Origin: Bacillota bacterium
Lineage (GTDB): Bacteria; Bacillota; Clostridia; DSM-8532
Direction: 5' to 3'
NCBI GenBank assembly: GCA_023415825.1
Contig: JAEZJF010000024.1
Span: forward strand, 186,001-250,000
Length of the DNA: 64,000 nucleotides
Made by a program: the position numbers and the translations under genes
The notes under the pieces: generated by a model
What the model was told of the DNA's origin: nothing
The model's database searches: none
Seen by the model: only the letters and a program-made list of their open reading frames with translations
Part shown: positions 27,737 to 36,359 of the stretch, piece by piece
Layout: each line of letters opens with the position of its first letter
How positions within the stretch are numbered: position 1 is the stretch's first letter

Positions 27737-28531
27737 TTATGACAGCAGAGCGCGGTCATTGGCAAATTCCTCGCCGCTTACTTTACCAAATCGCTTTAAA
27801 AGATCTTCAACAGTGAGTTTCTGCTTTTCCTCGCCCTTTATGTCCAAAATAATATGTCCGTCATGCATCATAATAAGACGATTGCCCAGTCTGATAGCAT
27901 CGCGCATGTTATGGGTCACCATCAAGGTGGTAAGATTATTTTCCCTAATAAGCTGGTCGGTGAGCTGCAGCACTTTTTCGGCTGTCTTCGGATCAAGGGC
28001 TGCCGTATGCTCATCCAAAAGCAGAAGCTTGGGTTTTTCCAATGTTGCCATTAGAAGCGTGAGGGCCTGCCTCTGGCCCCCCGAAAGCAATCCGACCTTA
28101 GCGTTTAGTCTATTCTCCAGCCCCAGATCCAGATGACTGAGCAACTCTTTATAGAGCTCTCGCTCCCTAGCCTGTATACCCCATTTGAGAGTACGTTTCT
28201 GGCCCCGTCGAAACGCAAGGGCCAAATTCTCCTCAATACCCATATTGGAGGCTGTTCCCATCATAGGATCCTGGAAAACGCGCCCCAACAGTGATGCTCG
28301 CCTGTGCTCCGATAATTTTGTCACATCGGTTCCGTCAAGGATGATAGAACCCCGCTCTACGGGATAGACTCCTGCCACACAGTTAAGTAAGGTGGACTTA
28401 CCTGCACCATTGCCTCCAATTAAGGTGACAAAATCCCCTTCTTCAAGCTCCACACTGGCATTGCGAAGGGCTATTTTTTGGTTGATGGTACCGGGATTAA
28501 AAACCTTATAAATTCCTTTTACCTGCAGCAT
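27737..28531 (-). CDS. ABC transporter ATP-binding protein (TrpZ-like)
   Basis: The 264-residue ATPase has Walker A GGNGAGKSTLLNCVAG near residue 40, the signature LSGGQRQALTLLMAT near residue 150 and Walker B KLLLLDEHTAALD near 170, followed by the switch His in MVTHNM. It follows the permease gene directly: the permease stop TAA is adjacent to this ATG. With the permease and the PF04392-type lipoprotein it forms a complete importer of the TrpXYZ class. Confidence 0.93.
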   Translation of the reverse strand: MLQVKGIYKVFNPGTINQKIALRNASVELEEGDFVTLIGGNGAGKSTLLNCVAGVYPVERGSIILDGTDVTKLSEHRRASLLGRVFQDPMMGTASNMGIEENLALAFRRGQKRTLKWGIQARERELYKELLSHLDLGLENRLNAKVGLLSGGQRQALTLLMATLEKPKLLLLDEHTAALDPKTAEKVLQLTDQLIRENNLTTLMVTHNMRDAIRLGNRLIMMHDGHIILDIKGEEKQKLTVEDLLKRFGKVSGEEFANDRALLS

Positions 28532-29434
28532 TTATTCACCCTCCCCTATAGAAATTTTGACGGGGTGAAGATAAGCTCTGATGACGGGGAGAGCCAAGGC
28601 CACCGCCACGGTAATAGCTGTAAACAGCTTTAAATCACTGGAGGGCATTCCCATTTCTAGCACCAGTGCTATAATAATACGGTAAGTAATAGCCCCGAGC
28701 ACCAAAGAGAACAAGCGCCCCATAAAATGATTCCTGCCAAACAGAACTTCACCAATGATGACCGATGCCAAACCTATGACAATGGATCCCGTTCCCATTT
28801 GAACATCAGCAAAGGTCTGACTCTGGGCAATTAATGCGCCACTGACAGCGACCAGACCATTGCTGATAACGAGGCCGAATATTTTCATGGTATTGGTATT
28901 GATACCCTGTGCCCGCACCATATTGGGGTTATTGCCAGTTGCTCTGATGGCGCAACCAACTTCAGTTCCAAAAAACCAATACAGAATAGCCACTAAGGCT
29001 AAAATGAAAAGGGTTCCCAAAGCAATAACCGCAGTATTCCGACTTAGTCCAAGGTTTTCAAACCCAGTATATACCGTTTCCATACGCAGCAGCGAAAGAT
29101 TGGCTTTGCCAAGAATGCGTAGGTTAATGGAGTATAGGGCAATCATGGTCAGAATTCCGGAAAGCAGGGCCGGTATCCTGAGCTTTGTATGTAAAAGCCC
29201 CGTTACGAGCCCTGCCGCCATTCCGCCTAAAAGCGCCAGGCATGTTGCAGCATACGGATTGATTCCGCTAGTCATGGCCTTGGCTGCAATAGCGGCACCC
29301 ATAGCGATGCTGCCCTCTACCGTCAAATCCGCAATATCCAAAATGCGATAGGTGATGTAAACACCGATAGTCATAACTGCCCACAGAAGACCAAGGGAAA
29401 CCGCACCTAATATAACCTGCAACATGTTAATCAT
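28532..29434 (-). CDS. ABC transporter permease (TrpY-like)
   Basis: The 300-residue protein has eight or nine hydrophobic segments and belongs to the branched-chain-amino-acid/ribose-type permease group (BPD_transp_2). DLTVEGSIAMGAAIAAK and CAIRATGNNPNMVRAQGIN, with its GxNPxMxRxxGI pattern, are characteristic. It should pair with the ATPase downstream and the lipoprotein upstream. Such permeases in TrpXYZ-type systems move an aromatic amino acid or a related small molecule. Substrate is not proven. Confidence 0.9.
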   Translation of the reverse strand: MINMLQVILGAVSLGLLWAVMTIGVYITYRILDIADLTVEGSIAMGAAIAAKAMTSGINPYAATCLALLGGMAAGLVTGLLHTKLRIPALLSGILTMIALYSINLRILGKANLSLLRMETVYTGFENLGLSRNTAVIALGTLFILALVAILYWFFGTEVGCAIRATGNNPNMVRAQGINTNTMKIFGLVISNGLVAVSGALIAQSQTFADVQMGTGSIVIGLASVIIGEVLFGRNHFMGRLFSLVLGAITYRIIIALVLEMGMPSSDLKLFTAITVAVALALPVIRAYLHPVKISIGEGE

Positions 29435-29497
29435 CCATTCCTAATTTAAAATTTTGACTAAATCCTGACGGATCCAGCAAACAAATTAAGTACTCTG

Positions 29498-30472
29498 TTA
29501 CTTGCCTGTTTTGACATACTGCTGAAGGTCCGCAGGAATTTTAAGGCCTATTTCCTCAGCGACAGTTCCGTTGATGGCAAAATCAAAGCCGGTGGCCGAT
29601 TCAATAGGCATGGTTTCGGGCTTTGCTTCGCCCTTCAAGATTTTAACTGCCATTAAGCCGGTCTGATAGCCTAAATCATAGTAGTTGATACCCAAGGTAG
29701 CCAGCCCGCCGTTATCCACCATGCCCGACTCCCCACAGATAACAGGTGTTTTGGACTGGGAGGTAACACCGTGCACAACAGGGACGGCCGTTGCCAAGGT
29801 ATTGTCTGTTGGAAGATAGATAGCGTCACATTGGCCCACAATGGATTGGGTGGCCTGCTGCACATCATTGGAATTGGTTACAGTAGCCTCAACATACTTA
29901 AGGCCAAGCTTTTCTATAGCTTCCTTAGCCAGAGCTGCTTGAAGAATAGAATTATCCTCACTGGATGTGTAAATCACACCAACCGTTTTAGCGTCTGGTA
30001 CCAATTTGACAAGCAAATCCATTTGCTCCTTGATGGGGTTCATGTCTGTGGTGCCACTGACATTACCACCGGGGACCTCATTGGAATTGACCAATTTAGC
30101 CGAAACGAAATCTGTAATGGCTGTTGCCAAAATGGGAATATTCGTCGTTTTGCCTGCAATGGACTGAGCAGCGGGAGTTGCTATGGCCAGTACCAAATTC
30201 ACCTTATTGCTTACGAATCGGTCGCTGATGGTGGATAAATTGGATTGATCGCCTTGTGCATTCTGCACGTCGATCTTAAGATTTTCACCCTCTACATAGC
30301 CATTATCCTTTAGTGCTTTTATGAATCCTTCACGTGAGGCATCAAGAGCAGCGTGCTCCATATATTGAATGATACCGATGGACTTTTTCTTGGAATTGCC
30401 TGAACAGCCTACCAATCCTACAAGCAATACAAGCGTCAACAGAAGTGTAAGTAACCTGACAGTTCGTTTCAT
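29498..30472 (-). CDS. ABC substrate-binding lipoprotein (PF04392, TrpX-like)
   Basis: The 324-residue protein is read from ATG 30472, with GGAGG 8 nt upstream; a longer frame to 30502 lacks such a site. It has a lipoprotein signal with lipobox VGLVGC (Cys near residue 21). The body matches the ABC_sub_bind family: IGIIQYMEHAALDASREGF, LAIATPAAQSIAGKT and CDAIYLPTDNTLATAVP. The family includes TrpX, the predicted tryptophan-binding protein of Firmicutes. The T-box leader upstream supports an amino-acid substrate, with tryptophan the best guess from known TrpXYZ/T-box links. Confidence 0.9.
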   Translation of the reverse strand: MKRTVRLLTLLLTLVLLVGLVGCSGNSKKKSIGIIQYMEHAALDASREGFIKALKDNGYVEGENLKIDVQNAQGDQSNLSTISDRFVSNKVNLVLAIATPAAQSIAGKTTNIPILATAITDFVSAKLVNSNEVPGGNVSGTTDMNPIKEQMDLLVKLVPDAKTVGVIYTSSEDNSILQAALAKEAIEKLGLKYVEATVTNSNDVQQATQSIVGQCDAIYLPTDNTLATAVPVVHGVTSQSKTPVICGESGMVDNGGLATLGINYYDLGYQTGLMAVKILKGEAKPETMPIESATGFDFAINGTVAEEIGLKIPADLQQYVKTGK

Positions 30473-30552
30473 AAACCATTCCTCCATACTACATTTATTC
30501 AATTAAACCCTTTCAGGTTGAATTGCACTTTAAAACAATTTCCCCGTAAAAC

Positions 30553-30576
30553 AATCTCAAGAACGTCCTTGAGATT
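30553..30576 (-). terminator. Second hairpin of the T-box leader
   Basis: On the minus strand, AATCTCAAG, a 6-nt loop and CTTGAGATT form a perfect 9-bp stem followed by GTTTT, 30-40 nt after the main T-box terminator. It may be a backup terminator or a separate attenuator. Confidence 0.55.
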
Positions 30577-30585
30577 CTATTATAC

Positions 30586-30834
30586 AAAAAACGCCGCCTG
30601 TTAATCAGGGGCGAACTGTACGCGCGGTACCACCTTGTCTTCGTTGTTTGCACAACGCAAGCATCAGCTGCTGCCGCCCACCATTCTAATGGATTTTGTA
30701 TTATTTTATGCCAGAAAACCGTAATATGTCAATAATCTTTTTATTGGTACCCGGAATGGCAGGTTTCCTCGTCTCCCTGTGTGTAATCATATAGTAAACT
30801 TAATATTCTGAACTTTTCCTTGGGTTAGCCGTCT
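30586..30834 (-). promoter_or_regulatory. T-box leader of the TrpXYZ-like operon
   Basis: The minus strand contains the T-box core AAGGTGGTACCGCGCG at 30636-30621, which pairs with the NCCA end of an uncharged tRNA. It is followed by the terminator CGCC-CCTG, loop, CAGG-C-GGCG and a run of six T (30613-30586). A stem-III-like hairpin GTTG/CAAC lies just upstream. The 5' boundary depends on the promoter: TTGACA-17-TATTTT at 30864-30836 would give a roughly 195-nt upstream part with room for Stem I, while TTGACA-18-TAAAAT at 30732-30703 would leave only about 60 nt. I could not identify the specifier codon with confidence. Confidence 0.85.
30703..30732 (-). promoter_or_regulatory. Promoter-like element inside the T-box leader region
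   Basis: TTGACA (30732-30727) and TAAAAT (30708-30703) are spaced by 18 nt, a good sigma-A match. If used, transcripts would start near 30696 and lack most of the expected T-box Stem I. Confidence 0.5.
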
Positions 30835-30835
30835 A

Positions 30836-30864
30836 AAAATATGAATACAGAAAATATTTGTCAA
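30836..30864 (-). promoter_or_regulatory. Candidate upstream promoter of the T-box operon
   Basis: TTGACA (30864-30859) and TATTTT (30841-30836) are spaced by 17 nt on the minus strand. It lies immediately next to the ribosome binding site of the divergent lipoprotein gene. It would produce a leader of normal T-box length. Confidence 0.5.
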
Positions 30865-30877
30865 CCGGAGGAACAAC

Positions 30878-31657
30878 ATGAAGAAAATTCTATCAACTTT
30901 ACTTATTGGCACCCTTGTGCTTGGTCTTATGGCAGGATGCCAAAAAAACGAGGCACCGAAAGAACCGGATAATAGCATAACTGCCCCGCAGGATGATAAA
31001 GAGACGCCGCCGGCTGAAACAGCCGATCCCGAAGATAATACAGCTACCGATAAACCGGAAGAGCCAAGCAGCACTCCCAGCAGTACACCTAATCCCGAAA
31101 AGCCTACTGCACCAGAGGGCAGCACCCCTCCGTCAAAAAAGCCGGAAGCGCCAAGCAGTACACCAAGCAGCACACCTAAACCGACTAAACCAGGCACTCC
31201 AGGAAACAGCGCTACACCAAAACCTGAAAAGCCTGCTGAACCAGAACAAACACCTTCAAAGCTTTCTGGCACCTTGGAGGATATCGTAAAGGAAATTTAT
31301 GCACTGATCCCTGAAGAGGACCGGATAGGCACTTTTGACACGGCCTTTACCAATGATAACGCTGATAATAAGTCTTTTTACTTAGGCACCTCCGATATCA
31401 CTATTACAGAAGGTCTGGCCAGCGAGCCTATGATCAATGCGATTGCTCACTCACTTGTTTTAGTGCGTGTTCCTGAGGACACAGATATCAAAGCTGCTAT
31501 GGATGCCATCAAGAAAAATGTGAATCCGCGCAAATGGATCTGTGTCGGCGTTGAAGATAAGGACGTGAGGGTTCTCAATCACAATAACCTGATCGTGCTG
31601 ATTATGAACAATAACTCTCAGGCCTATGTGGATGCTTTTAACAGCCTTACAAAATAA
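30878..31657 (+). CDS. Lipoprotein with Pro/Ser/Thr-rich linker and conserved C-terminal domain
   Basis: The 259-residue lipoprotein has the lipobox LMAGC (Cys near residue 21). An extended linker (about residues 25-125) is rich in Pro, Thr, Ser, Glu and Lys, with repeats of the type SSTPSSTPNPEKP. A compact C-terminal domain follows (about residues 130-259), containing PMINAIAHSLVLVRVPEDTD and PRKWICVGVE. I do not know its function; a DUF4358-like relationship is possible. The next gene, an MBOAT acyltransferase, starts 12 nt after its stop, so the lipoprotein probably belongs to the same acetylation unit, outside the membrane. Ribosome binding site CGGAGG. Confidence 0.8.
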   Translation: MKKILSTLLIGTLVLGLMAGCQKNEAPKEPDNSITAPQDDKETPPAETADPEDNTATDKPEEPSSTPSSTPNPEKPTAPEGSTPPSKKPEAPSSTPSSTPKPTKPGTPGNSATPKPEKPAEPEQTPSKLSGTLEDIVKEIYALIPEEDRIGTFDTAFTNDNADNKSFYLGTSDITITEGLASEPMINAIAHSLVLVRVPEDTDIKAAMDAIKKNVNPRKWICVGVEDKDVRVLNHNNLIVLIMNNNSQAYVDAFNSLTK

Positions 31658-31669
31658 ACGGAGTGAATC

Positions 31670-33064
31670 ATGCTATTTTCCAGCATCAGCTTTTTGTATT
31701 TTTTTCTACCTATATTTTTGCTCGTTACCTTTATATTGCCCCGTCAATGGCGTAATGGATTTTTACTTTTGTCCAGTTTGCTCTTTTACTTTGTAGGCGA
31801 GCCGAAATATGTTGCGCTTTTAATTATTTCGTCAATTATAGATTTTTCCGCAGGGCTCTGGATTGAACGCCACAGAGGAAAACCTTCCGCTAAAAGGGGG
31901 CTTATTTTATCCATTTGTGCAAACCTTTCCCTGCTTTTTTTCTTCAAGTATGCAGACTTGTTCATATCAACCATCAACGCGGCTTTTAAAGCGCAAATCC
32001 CGCTTTTAAATATCCCGTTGCCGCTTGGTATAAGCTTTTACACTTTTCAGACCATGAGCTATACCATTGATCTTTACCGTGAAAAAGCAACAGTACAGAA
32101 AAATCCATTGATCTTTGCAAACTATGTTTCAATGTTTCCCCAACTTGTTGCCGGTCCGATAGTACGTTATACGACGATCGCCCATGAGCTTTCAAACCGC
32201 ACCTATACCTGGGATAATCTTATTTATGGCACGCGGAGATTTGTATTCGGCCTTGCTAAAAAGGTCCTGATAGCCAATCAATTGGGTGAGCTTGTTTCTG
32301 CTCTTACCGAAAAGGCACAGCCCACATCGTTGTCTTATTGGGTTGCAACACTTGCGTTTGCCATGCAGATTTACTTTGACTTTTCGGGTTATTCTGATAT
32401 GGCAATCGGGTTAGGCCGCATGATAGGCTTTCATTTTTTAGAAAACTTCAACTATCCCTTTATTGCAAAAAGCATATCGGACTTTTGGCGACGGTGGCAT
32501 ATTTCCATGACCACATGGTTTCGTGAATACATCTATATTCCGTTGGGGGGTAACCGTGTAAGCAAAGGTCGGTGGCTTTTTAATATCTTTGCTGTATGGT
32601 TCTGCACAGGCTTATGGCACGGGGCAAGCTGGAATTTTATCATGTGGGGCTTGTTCTTCGCCGTTTTTATGATAATAGAAAAGCTATTGCTGGCAAAACC
32701 TCTTGAAAAAGCGCCGGCATTTATTTCTCATATGTATGTGCTCGTCATTGTAACATTTAGCTTTGTAATCTTTTATAATGAAAGTCTTCCTGAAATGGGC
32801 AGGTGGCTGACAGGAATGTTTGGAGCCGGAGGGCTGCCCTTTTTCAGCTTTGAAGTCATGTACCATATTAAAAGCTATGGATTACTGCTTGCTCTTGCAG
32901 TCATAGGGGTAACACCGGTACCAAAAATGATGGTGGAAAAACTGTTTAAAAGCGGCAGAACCCTTGCTATAGCCGAGCTTGCCGCTTGCATTGGTCTTCT
33001 GCTTTTGTCAACGGCTTATCTAGTTGATTCGTCCTTTAATCCGTTTCTCTACTTTAGATTTTAA
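31670..33064 (+). CDS. MBOAT family O-acyltransferase (second copy in window)
   Basis: The 464-residue polytopic membrane protein has the MBOAT hallmarks LPLGISFYTFQTMSYTIDLY, FPQLVAGPIVRYTTIA, FWRRWHISMTTWFREYIYIP and the catalytic-His segment TGLWHGASWNFIMWG. It should pass acyl groups across the membrane for transfer by the following DHHW protein. It resembles the MBOAT at 4642-6147 only at family level and is shorter, so it probably serves a different polymer. A GGAGTG site precedes the ATG. Confidence 0.93.
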   Translation: MLFSSISFLYFFLPIFLLVTFILPRQWRNGFLLLSSLLFYFVGEPKYVALLIISSIIDFSAGLWIERHRGKPSAKRGLILSICANLSLLFFFKYADLFISTINAAFKAQIPLLNIPLPLGISFYTFQTMSYTIDLYREKATVQKNPLIFANYVSMFPQLVAGPIVRYTTIAHELSNRTYTWDNLIYGTRRFVFGLAKKVLIANQLGELVSALTEKAQPTSLSYWVATLAFAMQIYFDFSGYSDMAIGLGRMIGFHFLENFNYPFIAKSISDFWRRWHISMTTWFREYIYIPLGGNRVSKGRWLFNIFAVWFCTGLWHGASWNFIMWGLFFAVFMIIEKLLLAKPLEKAPAFISHMYVLVIVTFSFVIFYNESLPEMGRWLTGMFGAGGLPFFSFEVMYHIKSYGLLLALAVIGVTPVPKMMVEKLFKSGRTLAIAELAACIGLLLLSTAYLVDSSFNPFLYFRF

Positions 33065-33076
33065 GGAGGTGTAAAA

Positions 33077-34180
33077 GTGAGAAAGGCTACATTTTTATCA
33101 ATTATTGCACTATTGATAACAGGCATGCTATTGACCTTCTTTTTACCCAAGAAGACTGTTTCCGCTACCGAGCGCAGGACACTTGCCGCAATGCCAAAGC
33201 TGACTGTATCTAATGTTTTTGACGGCTCATACTTTTCCAAGCTCGAAAGCTATCTTACCGACCATTTCAATTTCCGTGATGCCTATCGAAAGAGCAAGGC
33301 TTATGCAAATGCCTATATCTTTCAAAAAAGCGATGATCATGATATATATGTTTATGATCATTCAGCCATTAAAATGGAGTACCCGCAAAGTGACCGTCAA
33401 ATAAATGGTTTTATTGAGAAAACAAACAAGCTGATCGGAAGCTATTTCCAAGACAAACCTGTCTATTTTTCTGTGATACCGGATAAAAATTATTTTGCTG
33501 TAGAAAAAACCGGTCATCTTGGAGTTGATTATTCCGGTTTGATTGATACGATAACCGATGGGCTCCATGCAGACTATATTGATATTTTCCCATATTTGTC
33601 TTTAGATAAGTATTATGCAACCGACACCCATTGGAAGCAGGAAGCTATTTCGGATGTCGCCATTAAGCTGGCTTCAGGCATGGGAAATACCTTCCCATAT
33701 GATTTTTCAACATGGAAAGTTAATGAATACACGACCTTCTATGGTGTTTACTTTAGCCGAGCAGTGCCGCCGCTTCCTGCAGATACCTTGAAATGGCTGT
33801 CCAGTGAAGTTACCGACTCGGCAGTAGTTATCGATTACAACAATGGCATAGGCAGGGAAAAAACGATTTACACAACCGAAAAACTAGGCAGTATGGATAG
33901 CTATGAGGTATTTCTCTCAGGAGCTACCCCCCTTTGTACCATTAACAACGTCCTCAATCCCAACGGCCCCAAGCTGCTTATTTTCAGAGACTCGTTTGCC
34001 AGTTCGATCGCTCCGCTAATGCTGGCCGGTTACTCCCAAATTACCCTAGTTGATACACGGTATATGGTCCCTGATTTTCTGCCTGAGTTTGTGGCGCTAG
34101 AGGAATACGACAGTGTTTTGTTTTTGTACAGCACATCGTTGATTAACCAAAGTGATGTACTGAAAAAGGGGCTCAAATAG
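33077..34180 (+). CDS. DHHW family protein (AlgJ/AlgX-like acetyl transfer partner)
   Basis: The 367-residue protein starts at GTG 33077, preceded by AAGGAGGTG. One N-terminal anchor (residues about 7-24) is followed by TERRTLAAMPKLT and DHFNFRDAYRKSK, typical of the DHHW family (PF14286), and by YATDTHWKQEA, the DxHW catalytic-type motif, near residue 182. A C-terminal LLIFRDSFASSIAPLM supplies the SGNH-like serine block. It pairs with the preceding MBOAT in O-acetylation of an extracellular glycan. The acceptor is unknown. Confidence 0.9.
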   Translation: MRKATFLSIIALLITGMLLTFFLPKKTVSATERRTLAAMPKLTVSNVFDGSYFSKLESYLTDHFNFRDAYRKSKAYANAYIFQKSDDHDIYVYDHSAIKMEYPQSDRQINGFIEKTNKLIGSYFQDKPVYFSVIPDKNYFAVEKTGHLGVDYSGLIDTITDGLHADYIDIFPYLSLDKYYATDTHWKQEAISDVAIKLASGMGNTFPYDFSTWKVNEYTTFYGVYFSRAVPPLPADTLKWLSSEVTDSAVVIDYNNGIGREKTIYTTEKLGSMDSYEVFLSGATPLCTINNVLNPNGPKLLIFRDSFASSIAPLMLAGYSQITLVDTRYMVPDFLPEFVALEEYDSVLFLYSTSLINQSDVLKKGLK

Positions 34181-34227
34181 CAGACAGGGAAATGGAAAAA
34201 CCAGAGAACTTTAGTTATTTATTGCAC

Positions 34228-34256
34228 TTGCTTTTAACCAAAGCCCATGCTATAAT
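34228..34256 (+). promoter_or_regulatory. Promoter of the purine riboswitch-ade operon
   Basis: TTGCTT (34228-34233) and TATAAT (34251-34256), with a 17-nt spacer, lie about 35 nt before the aptamer. The -10 is a perfect consensus. Confidence 0.75.
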
Positions 34257-34290
34257 CGGTTCGTAAAAAGTCGAATAATGTCGAAGATTT

Positions 34291-34364
34291 GAACCATATT
34301 AAGCCACAAATAAGGTGTGGAAGTTTCTACGTGGCAACCGTAAATTGCCTACGCTATGGTGTTC
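34291..34364 (+). promoter_or_regulatory. Purine riboswitch aptamer, guanine-type by the key base
   Basis: P1 is GAACCATA with TATGGTGTTC. P2 is CCACA/TGTGG, with a loop ending in GG. J2/3 is AAGTTTCTA, the conserved purine signature. P3 is CGTGGCAA with TTGCC(T)ACG, and L3 is CCGTAAA, whose CC can pair with the GG of L2. The base that pairs with the ligand, just before the TAT of P1, is C at 34354, which predicts guanine/hypoxanthine rather than adenine. J1/2 (TTAAG) and L2 (AATAAGG) differ from the common TAAT and GATATGG. Confidence 0.85.
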
Positions 34365-34453
34365 TTTTTGTTTTGTTAATATTTGCGATGCAAAGCTTAA
34401 CGTTTATTAAGCATTGGATCAAAATGATTAACAGACTGTTTATTGCCTATTGA

Positions 34454-34492
34454 AATAGACAGGGAACACTGAGTGTCCTGTCTATTTTTTTT
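34454..34492 (+). terminator. Riboswitch expression-platform terminator before ade
   Basis: AATAGACAGG (34454-34463) pairs with CCTGTCTATT (34477-34486), with ACAC/GTGT inside, and is followed by eight T. The 34395-34412 hairpin GCTTAA/TTAAGC lies between aptamer and terminator and may be part of the switch. The terminator ends about 25 nt before the TTG start of ade. Confidence 0.85.
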
Positions 34493-34516
34493 GTTTTAGA
34501 AACGGAGGAGAAAGAA

Positions 34517-36289
34517 TTGAAAGCAGCAGAACATGTAAACAGAAGCCGGCTGATCGCCGCAGCGATGGGAAAAACCCCTTGCGATTTGACAGTTAAAAAT
34601 GTGCAATTCGTCAATGTTATCACAGGTGAGATTTACCCTGCCAGTGTTGACGTGCTCGATGGCATGGTTGTCCGTGTCCGCGAGCAGGGCGAGGAAGCTG
34701 CACAGGCAAGTGCACAGGTCTATGACGGTAAAGGGGCCTTTTTGATCCCCGGTTTTATCGATACCCATGTCCATGTTGAAAGCACCATGATGATTCCCGA
34801 GAACTTTGCTCGGGCCATATTGCCCTGGGGAACCACAACGGTTATGACCGATCCCCATGAAATCGGTAATGTTATGGGCATTAAAGGTGTTGAATTCATG
34901 ATTGAGAATTCAAAGCATACACCACTTCGCCAGTATATTCTGGCTCCCTCCTGCGTGCCTTCTGTCCCAGCCCTTGAGGGAGCGGGTGCTAGCTTCGGAG
35001 CAGAAGAAATCGCAATGCTCCTTGACACTCCCAGTGTCATCGGTATCGCTGAGGTAATGGACTATGTCAATGTCATCAACGATGAAGAACGTATGCACAA
35101 CATATTGGCCGAGGGTTGGAAGCGGGATATGTTTTTACAGGGCCATGCACCCGGGCTTAGCGGCAAAGAGCTTCAGGCCTATATCTCAGCAGGTCCTATC
35201 AGCGACCACGAATGTCGTACGGCTGAAGAATGTGCCAAGAAGCTGCGCTCGGGCATGCATGTGAATTTAAAGTCCAGCTCCCTTTCCGACAACCTTACAG
35301 AAACGCTCAAGGGACTGGCAGGGATGAAATTTACTGATTTTGTTTCACTTTGCACCGATGACGTGCATGCCAAGGATATCCTGGAGACCGGTCATATGAA
35401 CAGGGTTGTACGAAAGGCCATTCAATGCGGTACCAATCCGGTTGATGCCATACGTTTTGCCACACTTAATGCTGCACGTGAGTATGGCCTAACCGACCTG
35501 GGTGCCATTGCTCCGGGCTATGTTGCTGATATGCAGCTGGTAGCTCAACTTGACGGGGAGAAGCCTGTAGCTGTATTTGCTTCCGGTCATCTGGTGGCTG
35601 AAAACGGTTCCTATATCCCTTGCTCCCATGACGAGCAAAAGGTTCCATCCTTCCCCAATACCATGAATATGGGACAAATCGCCTCTCCCGAAGATTTTCA
35701 GCTCAAAGCTCCGGAAGGTGCCGGAAGCAGCGTAGAAACAAACGTCATCGTGAGCAAATACATGGGTGGGCCCTTTAATAAAGGTATTTGGGAAGCATTG
35801 CCCGTACTTAATGGCAAGGTGGATATTAGCAAAGATCCTGAACTGGCTTTTGTTGCGGTATGCAATCGCTATGGCAGCGGTGACAAAACCATAACTGCGA
35901 TACGTAATTTCGGACTTACACGGGGTGCCGTTGCCTCCACCATCTCCCACGACTCTCACAATTTCTGCGTCATCTACAAGGATCCCAAGGACGCCTTTAT
36001 TGCCGCGGAGGAGCTTCGCCGCACGGGAGGCGGCATCACGGTTGTGGATAATGGTCGCATTCTTGCAACACTCGCGCTGCCTGTGGCAGGGCTTATGTCC
36101 ACGATCCCTGTTGCAGAGCTGGCCCCTCAGGTAGATGCAGCAGAACAAGCTATTCGTGAAGTATGTAACGGTCAAAACACCTTTAGCAAAATTGCACCCC
36201 TCGCTCTGGTGGTGCTCCCGGGGACGTTGATTTCTGATAAGGGAATCGTTGACGGGCCTTCCCTGACTATTCTTCCGGTATTCAGCTAA
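34517..36289 (+). CDS. ade: Adenine deaminase
   Basis: The 590-residue amidohydrolase converts adenine to hypoxanthine and ammonia. The metal-binding start is FLIPGFIDTHVHVESTMM near residue 80, followed by DPHEIGNVMG, GHAPGLSGKELQAYISAG, SDHECRTAEE and the CTDDVHAKDI metal-site segment. Length and motifs are typical of bacterial AdeC. It starts at TTG 34517 with GGAGG 8 nt upstream. It is under a purine riboswitch and followed by a purine permease, forming a purine salvage operon in which adenine is taken up and deaminated to the hypoxanthine pool. Confidence 0.96.
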   Translation: MKAAEHVNRSRLIAAAMGKTPCDLTVKNVQFVNVITGEIYPASVDVLDGMVVRVREQGEEAAQASAQVYDGKGAFLIPGFIDTHVHVESTMMIPENFARAILPWGTTTVMTDPHEIGNVMGIKGVEFMIENSKHTPLRQYILAPSCVPSVPALEGAGASFGAEEIAMLLDTPSVIGIAEVMDYVNVINDEERMHNILAEGWKRDMFLQGHAPGLSGKELQAYISAGPISDHECRTAEECAKKLRSGMHVNLKSSSLSDNLTETLKGLAGMKFTDFVSLCTDDVHAKDILETGHMNRVVRKAIQCGTNPVDAIRFATLNAAREYGLTDLGAIAPGYVADMQLVAQLDGEKPVAVFASGHLVAENGSYIPCSHDEQKVPSFPNTMNMGQIASPEDFQLKAPEGAGSSVETNVIVSKYMGGPFNKGIWEALPVLNGKVDISKDPELAFVAVCNRYGSGDKTITAIRNFGLTRGAVASTISHDSHNFCVIYKDPKDAFIAAEELRRTGGGITVVDNGRILATLALPVAGLMSTIPVAELAPQVDAAEQAIREVCNGQNTFSKIAPLALVVLPGTLISDKGIVDGPSLTILPVFS

Positions 36290-36359
36290 GAAAACAGCTT
36301 GTATAAACATAGGTTTCCAATAATGCTCTCAATTTTATTAAATACAGGAGTGAACTGAC

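Noticed and set aside
30993..31289. Alternative Gln/Leu/His-rich frame within the lipoprotein gene, and the Gly/Ser/Val-rich frame opposite
   Set aside because: Both are shadows of the repetitive Pro/Ser/Thr codons; the lipoprotein frame has the lipobox and the ribosome binding site.
35489..36310. 273-codon minus-strand frame within ade
   Set aside because: It lies wholly antisense to a well-recognised adenine deaminase and has no family features.
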